Source: GCA-2689995 sp964529325
Lineage (GTDB): Bacteria; Fidelibacterota; Marinisomatia; SCGC-AAA003-L08; GCA-2689995
Length of the DNA stretch: 64,000 nt
Direction of reading: 5' to 3'
Assembly: GCA_964529325.1 (NCBI GenBank)
Contig: CAZGWH010000004.1
Location: forward strand, 1 to 64,000
Shown: positions 34,501 to 44,800 of the stretch, piece after piece
Numbering within the stretch: the stretch's first letter is position 1
Layout: every line of letters begins with the position of its first letter
Made by a program: the position numbers and the translations under genes
The notes under the pieces: generated by a model
Told to the model about the DNA's origin: nothing
Databases searched by the model: none
What the model saw: only the letters and a program-made list of their open reading frames with translations

Positions 34501-35533
34501 AAATTATGTGAATGAATTTTCAGGCTATTGGATAAATGCAGAAGATATTGGGTTTGAAGTTGAAAGTCCATATCCATGGGAAATTGAATTTAGTTCAGCA
34601 CTTGAAACCTGTACCGATTATTCAATTAGCTTTGGTAATAATTTAATGTCATATCGTTGGGGGACTGGAAATTCATCTACAATGGATGCACTTGGTGGTG
34701 TAGATTTTGCAACTGAAAACTTTAACTTTATCCTCGGTCAAGGAGTTGGCCTATTTAATACAAATGATGGATGGTCAGGAAATTTAAATAATTTAATTGA
34801 AGGTAAAGGGTATTGGTTAAATATTGAGAATAGTTTAATAGATTTTAAATGGGGATTTGATAATTGTGCATCTGCACCAATAGGGCAAAATACGGTACCT
34901 CAACTGAACAAGCAGATGGTTGATGAATTCAATTTCATTCAGTCAACCGAACAAGCATTTTATTTAATTAAAGATTTAAAAGTTGATGGAAATCACCCCG
35001 AAATTAATGATATAGTATTAGCTTATAACAGAGATGTATTAGTTGGTTCTGCTTATTGGGATGGTAAACATACGGCGGTGCCAGTGATGGGAAAAGATTT
35101 TTCAAATAATACAAATGGGTTTTGTGAAGAAGGTGATAAGGTAAGCTTTAAATTATATTCTTTCGAAACTGGTAAAATAGTGAATTTAAATGGTGAAATA
35201 CCAGGATGGGGAAGTTTGTTAGTAGCTGGAATTGAAAGATTAAACGGTGAAATAAATATGAATGATCCAATGTCATTTAATTTAGGACATGCATATCCAA
35301 ATCCATTTAATCCTTCAACTGTATTTAGTTATGAAATACCCAATGAGGGAAAAGTACACATTTCAGTTCATGATGTAAATGGTAGAATGGTTGATATTTT
35401 AACTGACGGAATTTTAAAGTCTGGCAGTCATTCAATTGAATGGAATGGGAATAGTCAACCTACGGGTTTATATTTTATTAAAGTAGAATATAATCAAGAA
35501 ATTAAAACAGAAAAAATTATGTTGGTTAAATAA
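31538..35533 (+). CDS. Giant surface protein 1: cohesin-like domain, cysteine motifs, sorting domain
   Basis: The protein has 1331 residues from ATG 31538 (GGGA upstream); a TTG at 31517 would add seven. A signal peptide (MIKNLINLSIFAILINA) is followed by a cohesin-like beta domain (about 22-140; GGIQFDILG, GATISAGSGVLVSIEF). Three cysteine-rich blocks (about 146-264, 392-471, 632-712) carry GCMDVNACNYDAEAT-type and DECGVCNGD-type units, and an isolated unit lies near 906. Between them are a beta domain near 264-392, a ZU5-like segment near 472-630 (VDIDIPAGALDVPEG), and a domain near 712-868 repeated in the next protein. Two tandem copies of an ILGQGVGLFNT...GWSGNLN unit (about 930-1110) precede the AYPNPFNPSTVF sorting domain, which ends KIMLVK. 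It is probably exported by a type IX-like system. Ligand and role are unknown. Confidence 0.85.
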   Translation: MIKNLINLSIFAILINASIFASVEISLVNFNGDMTPGSSGTADIYYNSDEDIGGIQFDILGASFSNGSGGAVTDAGYIISTSASTLLAFSFSGATISAGSGVLVSIEFDNISDEVCIIEPVIATPGGSTINTVLVDNCYSESNSIIGCMDVNACNYDAEATESGDCTYSESGFDCDGNCVIGEDCEGVCGGSAELDECAICSGDNSSCADCSGIPNGNAEIDMCGICDDNSANNCIQDCSGEWGGSLVLDDCGICNGNNECLNENHYNVTIGNTGVSQLIILENTITELVIGDEIGVFDLNGILNDGDCETVQGELLVASGIWSGEQLEITAIGHIDVCDFGGVQRPGFVSGNSIEIRVWRDGEEIIPNIEYSFGDGEFGELLPDVISEISLCNGLVDECGVCNGDNSTCADCAGIPFGNTELDCAGICNGSTILDICNVCGGDDSSCSGCMDAGADNYDVEAIFDDGTCVFPVIDIEEPEELTSYDSSVDIDIPEVILTDVSVDIDIPAGALDVPEGTEVILEASEVSENELQDIIDNSSSSDAGVEVFEGISFEALDENGDPIELAEGATLDVTLSFTPDRNEYDLGYITEDGEIVALSANCIDNGDGTWTCAGDGPGFGSYIVYSFDPVATISGCTLMNACNFNVDATINDGSCEWPTGVYDCDGTCMNDSDSDLICDENEIMGCNDIGATDYNPNATEDDGSCSYLNGYSPYYGPRTEWVVTVSTQQGFVVIDDLTLNGSIIDSGIENGTSTGGCPNGDCDILSAMYNGVSVGWSYCTVIGGQITVAVNFKDSNTPGIENYPQYVGGVFHPNVTFNFYDSSDEIVYYNVMTASPVIQGLENIGSIDITGDGPYQSCDGFQLGENNCFAQEPGCPLSYDSEFNPNAGISDCNNCSTFYSFCGCTDPTTPNYNPDALVNDGTCQYGFSFTHNLNFGNNLISFPGTLEDNSSQLLLEGLMNNGPEVVFLLGQGVGLFNTVDGWSGNLNYVNEFSGYWINAEDIGFEVESPYPWEIEFSSALETCTDYSISFGNNLMSYRWGTGNSSTMDALGGVDFATENFNFILGQGVGLFNTNDGWSGNLNNLIEGKGYWLNIENSLIDFKWGFDNCASAPIGQNTVPQLNKQMVDEFNFIQSTEQAFYLIKDLKVDGNHPEINDIVLAYNRDVLVGSAYWDGKHTAVPVMGKDFSNNTNGFCEEGDKVSFKLYSFETGKIVNLNGEIPGWGSLLVAGIERLNGEINMNDPMSFNLGHAYPNPFNPSTVFSYEIPNEGKVHISVHDVNGRMVDILTDGILKSGSHSIEWNGNSQPTGLYFIKVEYNQEIKTEKIMLVK

Positions 35534-35536
35534 ACA

Positions 35537-38500
35537 TTGAAAAAAATAATATTTATTAGTTTAGTAATAACACAATTATTCGGTGGTGGCTATTATCCAG
35601 GCTATGGTCCTGGACAGTTATGGAATCCATCTGTATCAACGGCCCAAGGTTGGGTGATTTTTGATGCAATAAATTTTAACGGTGAAGCTGTAGATTCTGG
35701 CCAAGAAGGTGGTGGTACAGGTGTTTGTAATACAGATGATTGTGATATTTTATCTTTAATGTATAATGGTATTTGTGTCGGTTGGTCATATATGCCAATT
35801 ACAAACGAGCAGATAACTGTAACAGTTGAATTGAATGATGGAACAACAGAAGCTGTAAGTAATTACCCTATGGTTGTACCTAGTGTGTTTTCTCCTACTG
35901 TATCTTTTAATTTTTATGATGCCAGTGAGGGAATTGTTTATTATAATGTAGGTGGATTTAATCCTCAACCAATGGGATTAATAGACTTTGGTGTTCTTGA
36001 TATTACAGGTGATAGTGATTTTGAAAGTTCTGATGGATTCTTAATGGGCGAACCAACTATTTTTTCTTTCCCACCAGTATGTAATATGATAAATGGACCA
36101 AATGGGCCTTATGATAATTTTAATCCATTAACAGGTGGAAGTGGTGATTCAAGTTTATGTGGTTATGCAGGTTGCATGGATGAAACAGCAGATAATTTTG
36201 ATGTAACAGCAGTAATTGATAATGGGCTTTGTGAATATTCAGGGTGTACAGATTTAAATGCTATTAATTATAACAGTATTGCAACAAATGATGATGGGTC
36301 TTGTGGGTTTGCAGGTTGTAACGATCCGACTGCTGGAAATGTAGTTGAAAATGGACAAAACTATACAGGGCAATTATATGATTGTTCTGGAAACGCAGGT
36401 ATATTTGATTTATCATGTTGTCAATATTGGGGATGTAATGATGCAAATGCAACAAATTATTTTAGTGCTGGACAAAACTTAGATTGTTCAAATGAACCAA
36501 ATGGAAATGATGAATCCTGCTGTACTTATGCTCCGACAGATATAGTTATTAATTCAACTATCATAGAGGAAGTTTTTAATTCTGTTACATATCAAACATC
36601 TGAAATTCAATTATCATGGAATGAATCTGCAAATTGTGATGAAAGCACTGCATGGTCTTATAATATTTGTTTTGAAAATAGTGGTGAATGTATACAGACA
36701 ACTGAATCATCAATTATATATGATATTGGGTGGAATACATTAGAAAATTATACACTTACTGCGTATGGTTGTGCATTAAATATAGATGATGAAATTGTTG
36801 GATCTGATTATACCGGTTCTATTTCTACAAATGAAAGGCCAATTCCAACACAACCAGGAACTCCAGTTATAATTGATAGTGGAGAAGGATTTGTTGAATT
36901 ACAATGGGATGAATCTTACGAGACAGATTTTTATGAGGTTACATTTTTAATTCAAAATAGAGCTGAAGGTGATTTAACTTTTACTGCATCAAATGAAGAC
37001 GGTGATATTCCAATTAATATTGAAAATAATTTGGTAACAGCGACTTTTTCTCCATTGACAGCAGGAATATCCTTTCAAGCTGAAATTTCAGCAAATAATA
37101 TTAATTCAACAGGTGAAGCATTTTCATCTTCAACGAGTAATTCATCTTCCGATATTATAGTATCTTCATTCCCTGAAGCAGGAACAGATGGATATATGGC
37201 TGTTGATACAACGGCATACCCATATAGTGTAAATTTAAGCTGGGAATCAGCTCCCTCTTATGGATTAATTACACAAGAATGGACATACCATATATTAATT
37301 AATGGGTCAGAAATTGATTCTACAACAGATTTATCAATATTAATTTCAGAGTTACAGTCTAATACAGCATATCAATTTCAAATAATTGCAACATCAGGAT
37401 TTGGCCAACTTGAAGGTACACCATTTTTTGTTACAACAACAGTTCCTGGAAATGGACCAGATTGGGGATTTCAAGTTTTAGTAAACCATTTAGGTTTTGG
37501 TTATATTCCGGTAAGTGATGAAAATAATTTCTTTGGGTTTTCAGAAGAAGCTTCAAATCATTATGATAATGCATTAGATATTGTTGAGCCTCCAACAGCA
37601 TCAGCAATAGATTATGTTAAATTTTATTTCGTAAGGGAAGATTGGGAAGAAGAAGAAATTGGTTGGGGGAGCCAATATACCCAAGAAATAAGAAGTAGAC
37701 ATGATGATTTATATGCTTTCAACAATTCAACTGAAGAAGATTTAGCCATTTTTGAGGGAGCACTTATTTCAAATATGCCTGGTTTTGTTACATTAAATTT
37801 TGATTTATTAAATTTTTTAGGAAATGCACCTACTAATAGTAATGATGAAAATTTCTGCCCAGTTTATATGAAATTAACTGCATTTGATGAAGTAAATTAT
37901 TATAAAATTAATGATAATACAGAAATTAATATTCAAATTAATGGATTAACAGAATATCGAATGCAATTTATTGTAGGAAATATAGTTCCTGAAGTTATTC
38001 CTAATTTTAATGGAATAGCAGAAAACACACATATTGATCCTCTAGTTTTAAGGCCAAATATAGACTTATCTTGGGGGCAATCTAGTAATTGTGAAATTTT
38101 TGATAATACAGAAATATGCAATTCCTTTTCATCTCGATATCCAACAACTGGTTTTATTTTAGAATTTAATGATGGGTCAGATGATGTATCTTTTGATAAT
38201 TCAATATATTCATATAATCATTCTGGTATTGGTAATTTATCTTATGGAACGAACTATGGAATTACTTTAAGCGGTGTAAATAATTCGGGTAAAGGAGTTT
38301 CTCAAACTTTAGACATTGAAACAATATCTAATTTACAGCCTATTGCAAATGCAGGTAGTAATATAGATGAATTATGTGTAGAAAATAGTGCATGGAGTGA
38401 ATATGGTTGTGGAAATACTTATTTAACTCCACATGATGGTTCACCAGATCCTTCAATTGTAAATGTTGCCTTACATGGGGCAGGATTTGATCCAGAAGGA

Positions 38501-41500
38501 TTAGGGCTGCGATTTTATTGGAATCAAATTTCGGGTGATAGTACTGCGCAACTATCTGAACTTTATAGTATTCAATCCTTATTAGATACTGCTTACCATG
38601 AACCAACATTTCAATCTGGATTAGTTTTAAACTCTACACCTCTTGAATATCAGTTTGAATTAACTGTTTCAGATACATTTCCATCGGGTTTAGGTCAATT
38701 TAATGGGTATGATATTGATAAAGATACTGTATTGATAACTATTTTACCTGAACCAAACTTTGCACCAATTTGCTCTGTGAATGTTAATCCATTTGATAAT
38801 ATTAATAATAATTTTTATGATTGGGTTTCAAATAATGAGCCAGGCCCTCGCTGGGAAGTTCCTCATGATGGTGATCCCGCTACAAATTTAGCAAATATAC
38901 AAATTTTAAATTTTTCATTTGATCCTGATAGTCTAGATGGTGAACCAACTGATATCTTATCATCTTTATGGAATCGTTCTATTGAAGCTGAATTTTTTGA
39001 TGATATAAATAATAGTGGTCAGTATGAATTTGGAGAACCATATATTGATGGTAGTAATGGAACAGTTCCCAATGGTTATTATGATTGGGCTGTTGCAATT
39101 AACATCGACACTTTAACCACTCGGAGTACTGCGGGCGTAGATACACTACAGTTAATTGTAACAGATCCTTATGGCTTTACAGATACTTCTAAAATGGTTA
39201 TTTCAATATTACCAGAACCAAATGAAATTCCTGTTGCAAATGCAGGAAATGATACAATTGTATTTTTAGAACCTGAATTATTATCTTATTCATATTATTG
39301 TGCAAATGAAAATTTGGGATGCTATCCTGAGGTGAATGATGCAGATTTGGATGATTTAACAATAAATTGGCAAAATGGAGAGTCAGAATTAAGTCCATCG
39401 TTTGAATTATCTGAAGGTGAAAATATATTAACAATTTGTGTTAATGACTCATATATGGCTGAAGGATGTGATTCAAAAAATATTACTGTTTTAGAAGAAC
39501 CTTTACCAGATGTAATTGAAAATTATAATTCATTTGAAGATTTATATTATATTGAATTAACATGGGATGCGTCAGATTTAAGTCAATTAAGTGATTCATA
39601 TTCTGATTTAGTTGCAGACGAAATAATCCAAAATGAAATAATGAAATATCCAACATCTTTAAATGCAACTGAATATGAAATTTATAGAGATGATTTATTA
39701 ATTCATACTTTGACTGTAGGTGAAGGTCAGACATCATTTGTTTATGTTGATAATGGATTACAATCTTCATCATCTTTTGATTATAAAGTAATTCCACTGA
39801 ATAGTCATGGACGAGCAGGTGTAGAAAGTGAAATAAAGAATTTACAAACAACTGATATTCCTACAGTGCAAATACTAACTCCAAATGGAGCAGAAATTTG
39901 GGCATCCTCATTTGAATATGATGGGAATCTTGAATTTAATTATATACCAACAATTAAGGCATTTCCTGTTATCTGGGAATTATCATCCGTTCAAAATATT
40001 GGTAAAATAAATTTATTTACATCTCATGATGCTGGAGAAACATGGATTCAAGCCGAAGATTTTTATCAAAAAGAATCTGAAAATATTTGTTCAGTCGATT
40101 CATTGAATATTGAGATTTGTGATAATACAAACATTACTAATTATTTTTCAAATTATATGTCTTGTGAGGCATCTGGTCATCATTGGAATTATTCGGAATC
40201 TACTTGTTTTGCTAAAATAATTACTTCAAATTCATTTACACCATTTATATCAGAATTAGACAGTTTTATTCAAGAATATACAGGGGACAACTCTGCTTTA
40301 AGTGCTCCAGCTTATAATGGTGAAGAAACAAATCTAGACACAACCTACATCAAGGGTGAAGGAATAGAAATAAATCATAATACGCTTGTGAAAATAATTG
40401 TTTATGATCGTGGAGATTATTTTGATATTAATGATTCAATTCCACCTTTTGATTGGAATACATCTATAAATTCAATTGAAGACGAGAGCGATGAGTTATT
40501 TACTATTTCCTCAAATAATGTTACTCGTATTTTTGATATCGGTTGGCATATTTTCGGTCCTCCTGTTCAACCATATATGCCTCGAATGATTGATGCATTT
40601 CAGGAGCCACATGGATTTGGTGAATGGGGGTATGAATGGATTGGATTTACACAATCTGGGTCATTTAATAATTTATTTATGCAAATGGGTAATGCGTATT
40701 ATTTAAATAATACAGCTCAAGGAAATTTAACAATTTATGGTGATCCAATTACAAATGCTGAATTTATAGATTATGATACATTAAGTGTAATTCAGGGAGA
40801 ATTCTCAAAAGCAGATATTATTTTGGATAAAGGATGGAATCTAATTTCAAATACTTTAGTTAGACCAATTGATAAGACGAACTTTGAAATTATTAGATTA
40901 GAGGATAACGCTTCCTACTCTTATGATGAAGCTGTATCCTTTGGATTTGTTCAACCGACTTTACATGGATTTGATGAAAGTGGATATTTTTCTACAAATT
41001 CTATTCATCCATTTGAAGGATATTTTTGGCATGCAGCTCGAGGTGATTTATTATTGAAAATTAGACCACATAGCTTTGATCAATTAGGAAAAGAAACCGA
41101 AAGTGATTTATGGTCTATGAATGTAAAAATTTCCTCAATTGGTGAAGATAAATTTTCAGATGAAATACGAATTGGTATGAGCGAATTTGCGTCAGATGGA
41201 TTTAGATATGGTGAAGACGAAGTTGATTTACCAACGCCTGTTTCTGATTTCCCCTTTGATATGTTTATAGAAAAAGAGTGGATTGGTGATGAGGATATAA
41301 ATGGAAATTTTGCAGATTCAAAGAAATATTATTCAGATATTAGAGAACAGATTAATGCTAATCAAAGTCAAATTTGGAATATTTCTTTAAAGAATAAAAA
41401 TAATAATTCTCCAATGAATTTATCTTGGGATTTTAATGAATTAAATCTTGAAATGGATATCTCATTAATTTTAAATGGTGAAGTAATTGATATGCGGTCA

Positions 41501-41857
41501 ATAAATGAAATTGAAATTGATTCTGGTTTTGAAATTGAAAGATTCTATATTTTATTAGGTAAAGACCCGCTAGCATCAGAAATTGGTTTACCAGTAGATT
41601 TCCATTTAAATCAAGCTTTCCCAAATCCATTTAATCCTATAACTCAATTTAAATTAGCATTGAATGAAAATGGGCAAACTGCAATTTATATTTATAATCT
41701 TATAGGGCAAGTTGTTGATGTGGTTCATGATGGTTTCATAGATGCGGGTTATCATCAATTCATTTGGGATGCGAATAATTTTTCATCAGGAATATATTTA
41801 CTTAAAGTGGAACAAGGACAAAACTCTGCAACACAAAAACTAATTTTAATTAAGTAG
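35537..41857 (+). CDS. Giant surface protein 2: fibronectin/PKD-like repeats and sorting domain
   Basis: The protein has 2106 residues from TTG 35537, three bases after the previous stop. The signal peptide is MKKIIFISLVITQLFGG. Residues about 18-178 repeat the beta domain at 712-868 of the preceding protein (CDILSLMYNG, VGWSY, FNFYDAS). Cysteine units GCMDETADNFDVTA and GCTDLNAINYNSIA lie at about 212-333. Then come fibronectin-III-like units, PKD-like beta domains with a PHDG start (TPHDGSPDPS, VPHDGDPATN) ending in VLITILPEPN-type strands (about 935-1320), another fibronectin-like unit (about 1323-1430), and a KGWNLISN-type domain shared with protein 3. The sorting domain is AFPNPFNPITQF, ending KLILIK. 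It is likely a stalk-like adhesin or assembly protein. Confidence 0.85.
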   Translation: MKKIIFISLVITQLFGGGYYPGYGPGQLWNPSVSTAQGWVIFDAINFNGEAVDSGQEGGGTGVCNTDDCDILSLMYNGICVGWSYMPITNEQITVTVELNDGTTEAVSNYPMVVPSVFSPTVSFNFYDASEGIVYYNVGGFNPQPMGLIDFGVLDITGDSDFESSDGFLMGEPTIFSFPPVCNMINGPNGPYDNFNPLTGGSGDSSLCGYAGCMDETADNFDVTAVIDNGLCEYSGCTDLNAINYNSIATNDDGSCGFAGCNDPTAGNVVENGQNYTGQLYDCSGNAGIFDLSCCQYWGCNDANATNYFSAGQNLDCSNEPNGNDESCCTYAPTDIVINSTIIEEVFNSVTYQTSEIQLSWNESANCDESTAWSYNICFENSGECIQTTESSIIYDIGWNTLENYTLTAYGCALNIDDEIVGSDYTGSISTNERPIPTQPGTPVIIDSGEGFVELQWDESYETDFYEVTFLIQNRAEGDLTFTASNEDGDIPINIENNLVTATFSPLTAGISFQAEISANNINSTGEAFSSSTSNSSSDIIVSSFPEAGTDGYMAVDTTAYPYSVNLSWESAPSYGLITQEWTYHILINGSEIDSTTDLSILISELQSNTAYQFQIIATSGFGQLEGTPFFVTTTVPGNGPDWGFQVLVNHLGFGYIPVSDENNFFGFSEEASNHYDNALDIVEPPTASAIDYVKFYFVREDWEEEEIGWGSQYTQEIRSRHDDLYAFNNSTEEDLAIFEGALISNMPGFVTLNFDLLNFLGNAPTNSNDENFCPVYMKLTAFDEVNYYKINDNTEINIQINGLTEYRMQFIVGNIVPEVIPNFNGIAENTHIDPLVLRPNIDLSWGQSSNCEIFDNTEICNSFSSRYPTTGFILEFNDGSDDVSFDNSIYSYNHSGIGNLSYGTNYGITLSGVNNSGKGVSQTLDIETISNLQPIANAGSNIDELCVENSAWSEYGCGNTYLTPHDGSPDPSIVNVALHGAGFDPEGLGLRFYWNQISGDSTAQLSELYSIQSLLDTAYHEPTFQSGLVLNSTPLEYQFELTVSDTFPSGLGQFNGYDIDKDTVLITILPEPNFAPICSVNVNPFDNINNNFYDWVSNNEPGPRWEVPHDGDPATNLANIQILNFSFDPDSLDGEPTDILSSLWNRSIEAEFFDDINNSGQYEFGEPYIDGSNGTVPNGYYDWAVAINIDTLTTRSTAGVDTLQLIVTDPYGFTDTSKMVISILPEPNEIPVANAGNDTIVFLEPELLSYSYYCANENLGCYPEVNDADLDDLTINWQNGESELSPSFELSEGENILTICVNDSYMAEGCDSKNITVLEEPLPDVIENYNSFEDLYYIELTWDASDLSQLSDSYSDLVADEIIQNEIMKYPTSLNATEYEIYRDDLLIHTLTVGEGQTSFVYVDNGLQSSSSFDYKVIPLNSHGRAGVESEIKNLQTTDIPTVQILTPNGAEIWASSFEYDGNLEFNYIPTIKAFPVIWELSSVQNIGKINLFTSHDAGETWIQAEDFYQKESENICSVDSLNIEICDNTNITNYFSNYMSCEASGHHWNYSESTCFAKIITSNSFTPFISELDSFIQEYTGDNSALSAPAYNGEETNLDTTYIKGEGIEINHNTLVKIIVYDRGDYFDINDSIPPFDWNTSINSIEDESDELFTISSNNVTRIFDIGWHIFGPPVQPYMPRMIDAFQEPHGFGEWGYEWIGFTQSGSFNNLFMQMGNAYYLNNTAQGNLTIYGDPITNAEFIDYDTLSVIQGEFSKADIILDKGWNLISNTLVRPIDKTNFEIIRLEDNASYSYDEAVSFGFVQPTLHGFDESGYFSTNSIHPFEGYFWHAARGDLLLKIRPHSFDQLGKETESDLWSMNVKISSIGEDKFSDEIRIGMSEFASDGFRYGEDEVDLPTPVSDFPFDMFIEKEWIGDEDINGNFADSKKYYSDIREQINANQSQIWNISLKNKNNNSPMNLSWDFNELNLEMDISLILNGEVIDMRSINEIEIDSGFEIERFYILLGKDPLASEIGLPVDFHLNQAFPNPFNPITQFKLALNENGQTAIYIYNLIGQVVDVVHDGFIDAGYHQFIWDANNFSSGIYLLKVEQGQNSATQKLILIK

Positions 41858-41863
41858 GTTGTG

Positions 41864-44800
41864 ATGAATCTCAATATAAAAAATATAAATAAATTACAAA
41901 TTACACAAAATGCTTTTAATCATTTTAATCCGAATAGGAAATTGAACAAATTGAATTTTATGAAAAATAAAATAACAAAATTATTACTAACTTTAATTTT
42001 ATTTAGTTTTGGTTTTAGTCAAATGTGGCATGAACACCCAGCAACTGAAATAAAATTTTATGAAACAGCATCAACACATACAATATATATAGAAAATGTA
42101 CGGATTGATGATTTTAATGCATCCATAGCAATTTATGAAGGCGGTGATGCACCTGCGGGGGATTTAGATGAATTATTAAACCCTGAAAATCCAGATGAAG
42201 CTGATGCTATTTTTATTTACTATAATCCAAATGCGGGAACTTCTGTTTGTGTTGGTTGGACATATTACCATAAGAATAGTTTAGATAAAACAGTTTTAAG
42301 AGTGTTTGGTAATGATTTAAATGCAAATAATCCCATCGAGATTGATTTATACCCTGGACAAAATGCAAGTGGTGATTTATTTACATTTAAGTTATATGAT
42401 GCAGACTCAAATGAATTTGGGGATGTAGATCTATTACCAGGTACTATTGATTTTCCATTATCTCCATTTTCACATGGAAGTCAGCAAAATGTAAATTCAT
42501 TAGAGGGAAATAATGTTTTTGGATGTGAAGACCCCAATGCATTTAATGTAAATTTTAGTGCAACAGCTCCATGTCAAGAAAATGATTCAGATTGTCAATC
42601 TTGTGGATATAGTATTTATGAATTTTATCCAATTAATATTAATATTGGATTGGATACAAACGAAGATGTTGATTGTAATTTGAGTACTGAACAGGGGAAT
42701 GATATTACAATTCATTGGAATGAACCTGAATCAATAATTGATACAACTGAAGGATTTGAATATATATATATCATTGAAGATTTAACTTTCGCTGGTTCAG
42801 ACACTGTAGTAGGACAAACATCATATACGGTAGAAGATAAATATGATTGGGGTGCAGAAGTAACTATAGAGGTTTATGCTTGGAACGGTTATGTGGGGCA
42901 AGATCAAATTGCTTCTCAGTCAGTTCGACAATCTGCAACGATACAATTATGCGATGAACCATTACCAAATCAACCTCAGAATTTTTCTTTAACTGGATTA
43001 GAAGGCAGTATTGAGCTTACTTGGAATGCTCCTGATAATGGACATGCAAATAGTTATATGATTTACCGAGAAGATTCTTTAAATGATCAGATTCTATTTA
43101 TTGAAGAGACGGACTATTTATTTTATAATGATTTCAATTTAGATGCGAATAGAGAATTTTCATATTTTGTTAAAGCCGTAAATGGCTTTGGAGTAGAAGG
43201 TGAACCAACAAATATTTTATCTGCTAAAACGATTGAAATGAATAATGTTCAAAATTATCAATTAAGAGTTGGTTTGCAAAGTATTGAGCTAAATTGGGAT
43301 GCACCTGAATCTTATGGCGATGATTCTGCATATTTGTATTCAGTATATAGGTGGATTAATAATGGTCAAGAATTATGTGACCCTGAAAGTGAAACATCTT
43401 GCTATGATGATGATACAGGGATTTGTGATGGAGATTCTGAAATTACAAACCAATTCGATTGTGAACTAAGTGGTCGAGAATGGATATATACTCATCAATG
43501 CGTTTATTATGAATATTATTTTGAAAACGATGGGTACGGTAATGAACAAGTACAAACAGTTTGGAATGATGATAATGGAGATGGATTATATCAAGAGGAA
43601 GAAGCAGGTGAACCAATGTATCGGTGTCGTACAAATATTCCTGTTCAGCCTTCAGATATTTCACAAAATAAAATTATTATAGATGATAATTTAGATGATA
43701 CACAATACTATTGTTATTCAGTTGTAGCACAACATTTTTTAGGTGAATCACAACATTCACAAATTATATGTGGTAAACCACAACCTCTTTTTAATTGGCA
43801 GATTGACATTGATGTTGAATTAGAAGTTTCGAATACATTTTCAATTTATGATACAACTAATATTTTAGGATCGTCAGGAGGAAATGGTGTTTGGGATCCA
43901 AATGAACCATTTACAGATTCAAACAATAATGGAACTTGGGATATTAATGAAGAATATATTGATCTTGGAGCATCAGATGGCTATGACCCTCGATTTGATT
44001 TCCCCGAACCAATGACTCCACCAAATCAATGGGTTCAGCTTTATTTCCCTCATGAAAATGAAGGGATGTGGGAGAATAATTTTAATTTATCTAAATTTAC
44101 TCAAGATATTCGTGAATTAGAATATTATCAAAGTAATCCTAGAACTTGGATTGGGCAAATTGTTACTGATTCTCCCGGTGAATTAAAAATATCCTTTGAT
44201 ATTAAAACAGAGGTAGATTCACTTTCGAATGTAGATGAAGACACGCTTAAATTTTTTACTTTTATTCGTGGTGATTTTGTTGAAGATCCCGTAATGGTTT
44301 TGGATAAACTTGTAATTGATGGTCATTCTGGTGTGCATATGGAAAATGGAAGTTGCCCGCTTACTTTAGATGGTAATGAAAATGAATTATGCAATGAAAC
44401 AATTGATGAATTGTTCGTTGATTCAATGGACACTGTACAATTTGCAATTACCGTTGGATATAAAAAACCATCTCCAAGGCAAGGATTAACAGCAATTGGC
44501 GGATATAGGCAAATAAATTTATTTTGGGATGAACCAGATAATTGTTGTTCAACAGATGATGGAATATTTCCTCCTGAAAATTATGATATTTTTAGAAACA
44601 TGATAATTTTTGGAGAAGATTCTACAAATTCGATGATTAAAGATGGTCTTGAGCAAGAATTATATGTAGATCGGGGCTTTGATATAAGTGTTAATGATGA
44701 TTGGTTTAATACTGAATATGAGCTTCAACAATTTGGTCCAGATCCTCGGAGATTATTGGATGAAACTCAATATTTTTATAATATAAGAGGCATCAATGTC